Under the pieces are notes generated by a model. That model saw nothing but the letters and a program-made list of their open reading frames with translations. It was not told where the DNA came from and searched no databases. Positions 1 through 7,028 of a stretch of 11,338 nucleotides of DNA are shown here, piece after piece; positions within the stretch are counted from its first letter, which is position 1, and the number at the start of each line of letters is the position of its first letter. The stretch spans positions 1 through 11,338 of the forward strand of contig DAOTXK010000309.1 of assembly GCA_034435395.1 (NCBI GenBank). Reading direction: 5' to 3'. Source of the DNA: DAOTXK01 sp034435395 (GTDB lineage: Bacteria > Chloroflexota > Anaerolineae > Aggregatilineales > Ch27). A program made the position numbers and the translations under genes.

Positions 1-568
1 GTTTATCGGCGACTACATCGAGGCCTGGGAAGCGTCGGCAGAACTGTCCTCTCAACGGCACATCATCTGGGTGGAAAAGCCTTACCAGCAGGTCCTTTCC
101 TGGTCGCCGCCCATGTATGACGAATTGTGGACCGGCGCTAAGGCCATGTACAAGCTGGAACCTGTGGTGGCTGACGGCGGCCAGTTGATCATTTACGCGC
201 CCCACCTGGATACCGTCAGCCACGTCCACGGCAAATATCTCTACCGCACCGGCTACCACGTGCTGGAGTATTTCCTCAAACAATGGGAGCGGTTCAAAGA
301 TGTGCCGCTGGGCGTGCTGGCCCACAGCACCCACGTGCGCGGCGTGGGCACGTTCGAGGACGGCGTCGAACACCCGCGCATCAAGGTGACACTGGCCAGC
401 CAGATCGGACCGGAGGATTGCCGGAAGCTGGCCCTGGGTTACCTGAACCCGGCTGAGATCGACGTTGAAGCGTGGAAAAACCGCGAAGAGGACGGTATAT
501 TGTTTGTGCCGAAGGCGGGAGAATACCTGTACCGGCTCACCGACACGCCAGGAAAGAGAGACATATGA
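1..568 (+). CDS. LarA-like (DUF2088/lactate racemase family) protein, C-terminal part
   Basis: Partial gene: the frame is open from base 2, so the start and N-terminal domain lie upstream of the window. About 188 residues remain, against roughly 420 for LarA. The fragment resembles the C-terminal half of the nickel-pincer lactate racemase family: a stretch reading SPPMYDELWTGAKAM (about 107-148), then EPVVADGGQLIIYAP, matches the LarA segment that carries an active-site lysine (here the codon at 140-142) followed by a GG-I-I strand. The residue aligned with the LarA glutamine three positions before that lysine looks like Thr, so the substrate may not be lactate. Known members include racemases of lactate, malate and other 2-hydroxy acids and D-gluconate 2-epimerases. 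Its stop overlaps the gnd start as ATGA (565-568), which implies translational coupling. A role on a sugar acid is inferred from the neighbour. The cofactor-binding N-terminal histidines are outside the window, so activity cannot be judged. Confidence 0.75.
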   Translation, partial: FIGDYIEAWEASAELSSQRHIIWVEKPYQQVLSWSPPMYDELWTGAKAMYKLEPVVADGGQLIIYAPHLDTVSHVHGKYLYRTGYHVLEYFLKQWERFKDVPLGVLAHSTHVRGVGTFEDGVEHPRIKVTLASQIGPEDCRKLALGYLNPAEIDVEAWKNREEDGILFVPKAGEYLYRLTDTPGKRDI

Positions 569-1968
569 CCGCGTACTTCATGGGTATGGTTGGCTTAGGG
601 GTCATGGGCGCTAACCTGGCCCGCAACTTCGTCCGCCATGGGTTCAGCGTGGCTGGCTATGACCTGGACGAAGGGAAGCGCCGGGCCTTTGACGGCTTCG
701 CCAGCGAAGGGCCGCTCGCCAGTTTCTCGGATGTGCCGCATCTCGTGGGCGCGCTGGAAAAGCCACGCCGCATCATCCTGCTGGTGCCGTCGAACGCGGT
801 TGACAATGCCATCAACTCGCTCAAGCCACATCTGGACAAGGGCGACCTGCTGATCGACCTGGGCAACAGCTTCTTTGGCGACACCGAGCGCCGCTCCGGG
901 GAACTGGAGAAGGAGGGCTTCCTGTTCATCGGCAGCGGCGTCTCCGGCGGCGAAAAGGGCGCGCTGCGCGGCCCGTCGATCATGCCAGGCGGTCAGCGCC
1001 GCGCGTATACCCTGGTCGAGCCAGCCTTCACGGCCATCGCGGCCAGAGTCAACGGCGATCCGTGCGTGACCTACATCGGGCCGCGCGGCGCGGGCCACTA
1101 TGTCAAGATGGTCCACAATGGGATTGAGTACGGCATCATGCAGCTCATCGCCGAAGCTTACGACATCCTTCGGCGCGTGGCTGGCGCTACCGCCGAGGAA
1201 CTGCACCAGGCATTCAGCGCCTGGAACCAGGCGGAGATGAACGCCTATCTGATCCAGATCACGGCGGACATCTTCGCCCGGAAAGACCCCGACACCGGCC
1301 AACCGATCGTTGACGTAATCCTCGACGAGGCACAGCAAAAGGGCACCGGCAAATGGACCAGCCAGAACGCCCTGGACCTGGGTATCCCCACCCACACGAT
1401 TAATGCCGCCGTCGATTCGCGCATCATCTCCGCCCTCAAAGAGGAACGGGTCGCCGCCGAAAACGTGTTCGCCGGACCAGCGGTGGTCTTCGACGGCGAC
1501 CGCCAGGCGCTGTTTGAACAGGTGCGAGGGGCACTTTATGCCGCCATCCTGTGCGCCTACGCGCAGGGCCTCGCCCTGATCCAGGCTGGCAGCCAGGAGT
1601 ATGCCTATGACCTGAACATCGCCGATATCGCCCGCATCTGGCGCGGGGGCTGCATCATCCGCGCGGGTCTGCTGGAAGATATCCGCGCGGCTTATACCGC
1701 AACGCCCGACCTGCCCAACCTGCTGCTGGCCGAGCCTTTCCGCTCGGCGGTTCAGGAGCGGCAGGGGGCCTGGCGAGAAGTCATCCGGACGGCGGTCGCG
1801 TTTGGCATCCCGGTTCAGGCGCTGGCGGCGTCTCTGGCCTACTTTGACGCTTACCGCACGGGCCGCCTGCCTGCCAATCTGACCCAGGCCCAGCGCGATT
1901 ATTTCGGCTCGCACACCTACCGCCGGATCGACAAGGTGGGGGTGTTCCATACGGAGTGGGAAGACTGA
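565..1968 (+). CDS. gnd: 6-phosphogluconate dehydrogenase, decarboxylating (NAD-type coenzyme motif)
   Basis: Oxidatively decarboxylates 6-phosphogluconate to ribulose 5-phosphate in the cytosol (oxidative pentose phosphate pathway). The 467 residues match the usual length (E. coli Gnd 468) and align end to end. Seen: Rossmann motif GLGVMG (10-15); substrate loop SGG (127-129); catalytic K181, N185 and E188 in KMVHNGIEYG; KGTGKW (259-264); R286; and C-terminal QRDYFGSHTY with R444 and H450. All substrate contacts known from the sheep enzyme seem kept. Odd points: after the second beta strand, the N-R-S/T that binds the NADP 2'-phosphate is D33-L34-D35; the V-K-A-G segment is VPSN (74-77); the D in YGDMQLI is I191. 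The first two changes point to NAD(H) preference (inference). The start at 565 is chosen because homology begins there, a GGAAAGAGAG Shine-Dalgarno lies at 551-560, and it forms an ATGA overlap with the upstream stop. A frame opening at 472 would add 31 unrelated residues. Confidence 0.95.
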   Translation: MTAYFMGMVGLGVMGANLARNFVRHGFSVAGYDLDEGKRRAFDGFASEGPLASFSDVPHLVGALEKPRRIILLVPSNAVDNAINSLKPHLDKGDLLIDLGNSFFGDTERRSGELEKEGFLFIGSGVSGGEKGALRGPSIMPGGQRRAYTLVEPAFTAIAARVNGDPCVTYIGPRGAGHYVKMVHNGIEYGIMQLIAEAYDILRRVAGATAEELHQAFSAWNQAEMNAYLIQITADIFARKDPDTGQPIVDVILDEAQQKGTGKWTSQNALDLGIPTHTINAAVDSRIISALKEERVAAENVFAGPAVVFDGDRQALFEQVRGALYAAILCAYAQGLALIQAGSQEYAYDLNIADIARIWRGGCIIRAGLLEDIRAAYTATPDLPNLLLAEPFRSAVQERQGAWREVIRTAVAFGIPVQALAASLAYFDAYRTGRLPANLTQAQRDYFGSHTYRRIDKVGVFHTEWED

Positions 1969-2005
1969 ACTACCAGGCTTCCCTGCTCATGGGTGCCGCA
2001 TCAAC

Positions 2006-2015
2006 AGGGGGAGAG
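2006..2015 (+). promoter_or_regulatory. Ribosome binding site deciding the pfp start
   Basis: The purine-rich AGGGGGAGAG sits about 10 bases before the ATG at 2026. This favours that start over the in-frame GTG at 1993, which has no good Shine-Dalgarno and would add 11 residues ahead of the conserved first strand. Confidence 0.6.
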
Positions 2016-2025
2016 TAACAGACCG

Positions 2026-3312
2026 ATGTCACCCAAGAATGTGGTTGTCGCCCAGTCAGGTGGGCCGACGCCTGTCATCAATAATTCGCTGCGCGGTGTC
2101 CTGGAAGCCTGCCGCGACTGGCCCGGCACCTTTGGGACCGTCTACGCCGGGTGGCATGGCATCGAAGGCGTGCTGAAAGAGGAACTGCTCGATCTTTCCG
2201 CGCAGCCGCCGGAGGAGATCGCCCTGCTGCGCAACACGCCGGCTGCCGGGTCCATTGGCACCTGCCGCTACAAGCTCAAGAGCCAGCAGCAGGAAGACTT
2301 CGAGCGAATCATCGAGGTGCTCAAAGCCCACAACATCGGCTATTTTTTTTACATCGGCGGCAATGATTCCATGGACACCGCCCACAAAGTCGCCAGGCTG
2401 GCCGCCGAACGAGGACTTGACCTGGTCGCCACCGGGGTGCCCAAGACCATCGATAACGATGTGGGCGACACCGAGTTCAAACTGATCGACCATACACCCG
2501 GTTACGGCAGCGTGGCGCGCTACTGGGCGCTGAACATCCAGAACGCGAACGAAGAGAACCTGGGATCGTGTCCATCGGACCCGGTGCTGGTCATGCAGGC
2601 GATGGGCCGCAGAATCGGCTTCATCCCCGCTGCCGCCCGCCTGGCCGATCCGCACCGCGAGATGCCGCTTATCATCTGCATGACCGAGTCCGGCCTGTCG
2701 CTGGAGGCGCTGGCCGATACGATCAACGATACCCTGAAGGCCCACGGGCGGGCCATCGTCGTGGTCAGCGAGGGCTTTAACGTCGGCGACATCGGCGAGC
2801 GCCGCGACTCGTTCGGGCACACCGAGTTCAGCGCCAGCCAGACGACAGTGGCCCAGGTGGTGATCAACTACCTGAATGCCCGAGGGCTGCCGGTTCATGG
2901 TTCGGCGCGGATGAACGTCCCCGGCACTGACCAGCGCCATAACATGCTCTATGCCTCCACCGTCGATCTCGACGAGGCGTATAACGTGGGCTACAAAGCG
3001 GTCGAGATCGCCGCTACCGAAGGCGGGGGCTACATGGCGACCATCCTGCGCCTGCCAGGCGATCCCTACACCATCGCCTACGACAAGGTGCCGCTGGAAC
3101 TGGTCGCCAACTCCGAGCGCCAATTCCCGGCGGACTGGATCAGCGAAAACCGGATCGACGTGACCGATGACTTTGTGCGTTATGCCCGTCCTCTCATCGG
3201 CAATGACTGGGCATCCGTGCCGCTGACCAACGGTATCCAGCGGTTTGCCCGTCTGGCACCGATATTCGCGGAGCAAAAGCTCCCCACCTATGTGCCGCAA
3301 ACCTATCGTTAG
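2026..3312 (+). CDS. pfp: PPi-dependent 6-phosphofructokinase (diphosphate--fructose-6-phosphate 1-phosphotransferase)
   Basis: Phosphorylates fructose 6-phosphate, reversibly, using pyrophosphate; some bacterial PPi-PFKs also act on sedoheptulose 7-phosphate. The protein has 428 residues. Seen in order: N-terminal phosphate-binding VVVAQSGGPTPVIN (6-19); GGNDS (111-115); PKTIDND (139-145) with the catalytic aspartate; MGR (193-195); and VSEGF (247-251). In ATP-dependent PFKs the donor-site signature is GGDGS with a Gly before TIDND. Here there is an acidic residue in GGNDS and a Lys in PKTIDND, the established hallmarks of PPi use. The closest family by pattern is the roughly 400-residue PPi-PFK type known from clostridia and methylotrophs. 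It starts 57 bp after gnd and is followed 35 bp later by the HAD gene, consistent with one operon. A run of eight T lies in codons 107-109 (2343-2350). PPi dependence is motif-based, not measured. Confidence 0.9.
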   Translation: MSPKNVVVAQSGGPTPVINNSLRGVLEACRDWPGTFGTVYAGWHGIEGVLKEELLDLSAQPPEEIALLRNTPAAGSIGTCRYKLKSQQQEDFERIIEVLKAHNIGYFFYIGGNDSMDTAHKVARLAAERGLDLVATGVPKTIDNDVGDTEFKLIDHTPGYGSVARYWALNIQNANEENLGSCPSDPVLVMQAMGRRIGFIPAAARLADPHREMPLIICMTESGLSLEALADTINDTLKAHGRAIVVVSEGFNVGDIGERRDSFGHTEFSASQTTVAQVVINYLNARGLPVHGSARMNVPGTDQRHNMLYASTVDLDEAYNVGYKAVEIAATEGGGYMATILRLPGDPYTIAYDKVPLELVANSERQFPADWISENRIDVTDDFVRYARPLIGNDWASVPLTNGIQRFARLAPIFAEQKLPTYVPQTYR

Positions 3313-3347
3313 CGCTTACGCGCGTCACACCTCAGGAAAGGAGCATC

Positions 3348-4241
3348 ATGAGCGATCCCGCCCAACCTCTACGCGAATTGAAGCCGGAGCACGAGTTTTT
3401 CATCGGCATCGACTCCGATGGCTGTGCCTTCGACACCATGGAGATCAAGCACAAAGAGTGCTTTACGCCGAACACCATCAAATACTGGGAACTCCAACCG
3501 GTCTCCAAATATGCCCGCGAAGCAGCCGAGTTCGTCAACCTGTACTCCAAACACCGCGGGATCAATCGCTGGCCCGCCCTGGTGCTGGTCTTTGACCTGC
3601 TGCGCGAGCGCGAGGAAGTGCGCCGGCGTCATGTGACCATTCCGGAAGCCAACTCGCTGCGCGCCTTCATCAAACAGAACCGGTATTCCCACAGCGATGA
3701 CGGCCTCCGGGCATACCTGGCTGACCATCCGGGCGATCCCGAACTGGAGCGCGGCCTGGCCTGGACGACCGCGATCAATGCCACCGTGGCCGACATGGTC
3801 CATGGGGTGCCGCCGTTCCCCTTTGTCCGGGAAAGCCTGGAAGCGCTGAGCGATAAGGCGGACATGATCGTCGTCTCGGCCACGCCCTGCCGGGCACTGG
3901 AGCAAGAGTGGACCGAGCACGATGTCGCCCGCTACATGAAAGTGATCGCCGGCCAGGAGATGGGCAAGAAGGGACAGGTGATGAAAATGGCGGTGGAAGG
4001 GCGATACGCGCCGGATCATATCCTGGTAGTCGGCGATGCGCCCGGCGACCTGGAGGCCGCCAGAAGCGTTAACGCGCTCTTTTATCCCATCAATCCGGGC
4101 GATGAAGAACGTTGCTGGAAACGATTTTATGAGGAAGCCATGCATCGCTTCCTGGCGGGGACCTACGCCGGTGAGTACGAAGCCAGTCTGATCGCCGAGT
4201 TCGACCGCTCCCTGCCAGAAGTCCCGCCGTGGAAGCGCTGA
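3348..4241 (+). CDS. HAD-superfamily hydrolase (probable sugar-phosphate phosphatase)
   Basis: A 297-residue haloacid dehalogenase-fold hydrolase, probably cytosolic; substrate unknown. All four HAD motifs are visible: motif I FIGIDSDGC with nucleophile D22 and acid/base D24; motif II VVSATP with S177; motif III lysine K207 or K208 in GQEMGKKGQV; motif IV VVGDAPGD with D230 and D234. The roughly 130 residues between motif I and PFPFVRESLEAL (about 156-167) form a large C1-type cap, helical by composition, which would set specificity. The start is well supported: AGGAAAGGAG at 3334-3343 lies four bases before the ATG, one of the best Shine-Dalgarno sequences in the window. As the last gene behind a LarA-like protein, gnd and pfp, it may dephosphorylate a sugar phosphate or sugar-acid phosphate made by the same cluster (inference). 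A beta-phosphoglucomutase role is less likely because the cap is larger and the usual DGV motif reads DGC. Confidence 0.85.
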   Translation: MSDPAQPLRELKPEHEFFIGIDSDGCAFDTMEIKHKECFTPNTIKYWELQPVSKYAREAAEFVNLYSKHRGINRWPALVLVFDLLREREEVRRRHVTIPEANSLRAFIKQNRYSHSDDGLRAYLADHPGDPELERGLAWTTAINATVADMVHGVPPFPFVRESLEALSDKADMIVVSATPCRALEQEWTEHDVARYMKVIAGQEMGKKGQVMKMAVEGRYAPDHILVVGDAPGDLEAARSVNALFYPINPGDEERCWKRFYEEAMHRFLAGTYAGEYEASLIAEFDRSLPEVPPWKR

Positions 4242-4266
4242 CCCGCCAACAACACCTCCGCCAGCG

Positions 4267-4300
4267 GCGGCCCGGTCAGGAGATCGGGCCGCTTCCCTGT
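4267..4300 (+). terminator. Probable terminator hairpin after the sugar-metabolism operon
   Basis: A perfect 8-bp inverted repeat, GCGGCCCG (4267-4274) and CGGGCCGC (4285-4292), surrounds a 10-base loop and is followed by TTCCCTGTT. It begins 25 bases after the HAD stop. The stem is strong but the T tract is weak, so termination may be partial. Confidence 0.5.
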
Positions 4301-4581
4301 TGGCTTGGCTGCCCAGGCCCATCACACAGATGCTAAACTGGGTGGCACGGACCTCCCCATTGTCGGGCTTCTCAGCAAAGAACCGAGCACGCGCGAATGC
4401 CAGCCCACATCAACTCCGAAAAAAGATATGACGGCCTGCCACCGAAGGAACAGGCCCACGCGAGAACGCCCCAGCCCCTGGCCAGACCGGGGGTCCGGCT
4501 GAGCCGCCATGATATAGGGACCACGGACCCCGCGTTGCTGCCAGCACCAACATCGGCCACTGAGACTGAACGAGGCCACTC
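4301..4581 (+). other. Gene-free leader ahead of the phosphatase gene
   Basis: No convincing coding region: short open frames exist on both strands but lack family resemblance or good ribosome sites. TGCTAAACT at 4331-4339 resembles an extended -10 element, without a good -35; if used, the transcript would carry a leader of about 235 bases. An 8-bp perfect inverted repeat, GGGGTCCG (4490-4497) and CGGACCCC (4524-4531), lies 50 bases before the start codon. GAGG at 4572-4575 is the likely ribosome site for the gene at 4582. No tRNA or riboswitch class I know is visible. Confidence 0.35.
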
Positions 4582-6864
4582 ATGCTCAAACTAGAGGATT
4601 TTTTTCACCTGCCCCAGGTCGATACACTCATTCAGCAATTTGTCGTCGATGGACCGGGGCTGACCATCGTGGCCGGCATGGATGCACGGCCCACACCCGC
4701 TCCGGCCAGCGCCGGTTTTCTCCCCAGTGGCCGGGCCGTCATCTTCCGCATCCTGATGCGTGAAATCCTGGCCGCTCAGGAGTCAGCGCGATGCATCGCC
4801 GTTTGTGAAGACAGAACGGCCATCCGTATCCCGCGCCAGTTACGGCATCGAATCACGTTATCGCTGGTTGAGCCATCACAAACTTACGCCGATCACATCA
4901 TTGCTGCCGCCCGCCGCAGGCCCGATTTGCTGGTCATTGACCGGCTGGGTGCCGAGACAGCACCGGCGGCGCTGGAGGCAGCGCAGTATGGCCTGCGCGT
5001 GCTTTCTCAACTGGACACCCTGTTTCGAGGAGTCGGGGTGGGCCGCCACCTGCTGGACTTTGGCGTCCTTCAGCGCCAGTTGGGCAACCTGCGTTGGATC
5101 GTGGCCGTGCAGCGGCTGGCCACACTCTGCCCGCACTGCAAGCGACCGGCCCCACCTGACCCTGCCCAGCTGGCCATGCTGCGCCAGCGTTATCCCCACC
5201 TCGACGCTCTTTCCCTGCCCCCCTCCTCTCAAGTCGGCCAGTCACAGGCTCAAGAGCCTGCCGGAGACATCCCTGGGGCGTTCTCACGGGCGGAGGGCTG
5301 CCCGCGTTGCGCCCACACCGGTCGCCATGGCGATGCCGTCATCTTTGACATTTTCCGCGCCGACCCCAAAGCCTCCAGCTTCTGGGAACAATCCAGCCTA
5401 CTGCCCATGGAACGGTATGTGTGGGAGCTGGCCGCGCTCGGTTACCTGTCTCTGGACGATGTGCTCCACTTCGAATCCGATCGGTTTCGCCACACCTTTA
5501 ACCAGCTCCTCGCCAGTGAGCGCGCCCTGGTTGATGCCCACGCCGCTATGGAACGCAAACTGGCCGAGCTGGAGGCCGCCAACCGCGTACTTGAGCAGCG
5601 TACCAGAGCGCTGATCTCGCTCCAGGACATCGGACAGGCCCTGATCTCGTCGACCGAACTGGGCAGCCTGGCCGGACGGGTGTGCCGACACGCCTGTGCC
5701 CTGGGCGGCGCCGATCGCGCCATCCTGTACTTCTTGCGGACGCCGGATCAGGCAGAGGTGCTGGCCGTGAGCGGCTGGGACTCAGCGCTCATTCACCAGC
5801 AGTTGGCGGCCCGATCGGTGTTCACGCGCGATTCCGGCCCGGAGCCGACGCCCTTCGCCCAATACCCGCCGGGCGTGTTGCCAGGCATGGCAGACGCCGA
5901 TGGCACCACCCTGCAGGCCGGACTGTACGTGCCGCTCATCACCCAGGACAAACAGGTGGGGCTGATGATCGTCCATACCACCCACAAACCGTCATTCGCG
6001 CCCGGCGAGGTAGCCTTGCTCCAGACCTTTGCCAACCAGGCCGCCCTGGCATTGCAGCGCGCCGGGTTATTCGAGCAACTCCGCACCAAAATCGCCCAGC
6101 TGGAGGCCGCGCAGGTTGAACTGGCCCAAAAAGAGCGGATGGAGCGGGAGCTGGAGCTGGCCCGGCAGGTTCAGCAAAGCGTGTTGCCGCGCACCTTCCC
6201 CCAGATACCGGGCTACCAGTTCGCCGCTCGCAACGAGCCGGCCCGCCAGGTGGGCGGCGATTTTTATGACGTGATTACGCTGGACCAGGACACCTTCGGC
6301 GTGGCTATCGCCGATGTATCAGGGAAAGGGATGCCCGCCGCGCTCTATATGGCATTGACTCGCAGCCTGCTGCTGGCCGAAGCCCGCCGGGCGCGCTCAC
6401 CACGCACCGTGATAACCAACGTCAACCAACTCCTGCTGGAACTGGGCGAGCCAAACATGTTTGTGACGGTGTTTTATGGCGTCTTCGAACGGGCGGCGCG
6501 GCGGCTGACCTACACCCGGGCCGGTCACGACCGTCCGTTGCTCCTGCGGGAGGGGACGGTTCAGGAATTGCCGGGGCAGGGCACCGCCCTTGGCCTGCTG
6601 GATAAGGATGATGGCCCGGTGTCAGAAGAGCGAATCGTTTTGGCCCCTGGCGACCGGTTGGTGCTGTACACCGACGGCCTGACCGATGTCCAGGCCCCCG
6701 ATGGCACGCTCTTTGATCGGGAACGGTTTAAGGCGTTGCTTCAACCCTGCGCCACGTTGCCCGCGACTGAGCTGTGTGCCAGCGTCTTCGCTCAGATGGC
6801 CGCCTACCAGGGCACTGCCGAGCAGTACGATGACATGACGATGCTGGTCGTTCAGGTCGAGTAA
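4582..6864 (+). CDS. Degenerate GspE/PilB-ATPase--GAF--PP2C (SpoIIE/RsbU-like) phosphatase fusion
   Basis: A cytosolic signalling protein of 760 residues. Residues about 5-310 follow the C-terminal ATPase domain of type II secretion/type IV pilus ATPases: GLTIVAG where GspE has GLILVTG, an Asp-box-like IAVCED (72-77), RPDLLVID (113-120) at Walker B, LSQLDT (141-146) at the His box, a C183-x-x-C186 / C240-x-x-C243 zinc module and the trailing FDIF. The P-loop is gone: GMDARPTPAP replaces GPTGSGKST, and the Walker B Glu and His-box His are lost too. A coiled coil (about 310-345), a GAF domain (about 345-495) and a second coiled coil (about 495-530) follow. The rest is a PP2C-type Ser/Thr phosphatase with QVQQSVLP, GGDFYD (558-563), ADVSGKG (577-583), RAGHD (646-650), YTDG (696-699) and YDDMT (749-753), so the metal-binding aspartates are intact. 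RsbU-like enzymes usually dephosphorylate anti-anti-sigma (STAS) proteins; no STAS or kinase gene is next to it. The start codon follows GAGG at 4572-4575. Confidence 0.9.
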   Translation: MLKLEDFFHLPQVDTLIQQFVVDGPGLTIVAGMDARPTPAPASAGFLPSGRAVIFRILMREILAAQESARCIAVCEDRTAIRIPRQLRHRITLSLVEPSQTYADHIIAAARRRPDLLVIDRLGAETAPAALEAAQYGLRVLSQLDTLFRGVGVGRHLLDFGVLQRQLGNLRWIVAVQRLATLCPHCKRPAPPDPAQLAMLRQRYPHLDALSLPPSSQVGQSQAQEPAGDIPGAFSRAEGCPRCAHTGRHGDAVIFDIFRADPKASSFWEQSSLLPMERYVWELAALGYLSLDDVLHFESDRFRHTFNQLLASERALVDAHAAMERKLAELEAANRVLEQRTRALISLQDIGQALISSTELGSLAGRVCRHACALGGADRAILYFLRTPDQAEVLAVSGWDSALIHQQLAARSVFTRDSGPEPTPFAQYPPGVLPGMADADGTTLQAGLYVPLITQDKQVGLMIVHTTHKPSFAPGEVALLQTFANQAALALQRAGLFEQLRTKIAQLEAAQVELAQKERMERELELARQVQQSVLPRTFPQIPGYQFAARNEPARQVGGDFYDVITLDQDTFGVAIADVSGKGMPAALYMALTRSLLLAEARRARSPRTVITNVNQLLLELGEPNMFVTVFYGVFERAARRLTYTRAGHDRPLLLREGTVQELPGQGTALGLLDKDDGPVSEERIVLAPGDRLVLYTDGLTDVQAPDGTLFDRERFKALLQPCATLPATELCASVFAQMAAYQGTAEQYDDMTMLVVQVE

Positions 6865-7028
6865 CCGCTGATTGATCTGGTCTCTGCTCAGGGAGAACCT
6901 GACGGCGACGACAGGGGTACGCCACTCACCGGAGCGGCCACGTAACAGCAACGCTCAAACGGGCAGCGCCGCCATCACGCCGATCGACAGACTCACTTTA
7001 GGGAGCCGTGACAAGCGGGTTGGGAAGT
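6865..7028. other. Spacer between convergent phosphatase gene and rnpB
   Basis: 164 bp with no credible gene. Only short 5-bp inverted repeats were found and no hairpin followed by a T run in either direction, so neither transcript has an obvious intrinsic terminator here. Confidence 0.5.

Noticed and set aside
472..564. Upstream in-frame extension of gnd by 31 codons
   Set aside because: It overlaps the LarA-like coding sequence, is unrelated to any 6PGDH N-terminus, and the ATG at 565 has a better ribosome site.
595..1950. 451-residue open frame on the minus strand opposite gnd
   Set aside because: Its sequence matches no family and it mirrors a strongly conserved gene; long antisense frames are expected from third-position GC.
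2056..3300. 414-residue open frame on the minus strand opposite pfp
   Set aside because: Same reason: the plus-strand gene has all family motifs and the antisense protein has none.
3369..4325. 318-residue open frame on the minus strand opposite the HAD gene
   Set aside because: Low-complexity composition and no recognisable motif; it runs through the probable terminator hairpin.
4322..4579. 85-residue open frame on the minus strand and two 65-residue frames on the plus strand in the gap
   Set aside because: No good ribosome site, no family resemblance, and the frames on both strands overlap each other.
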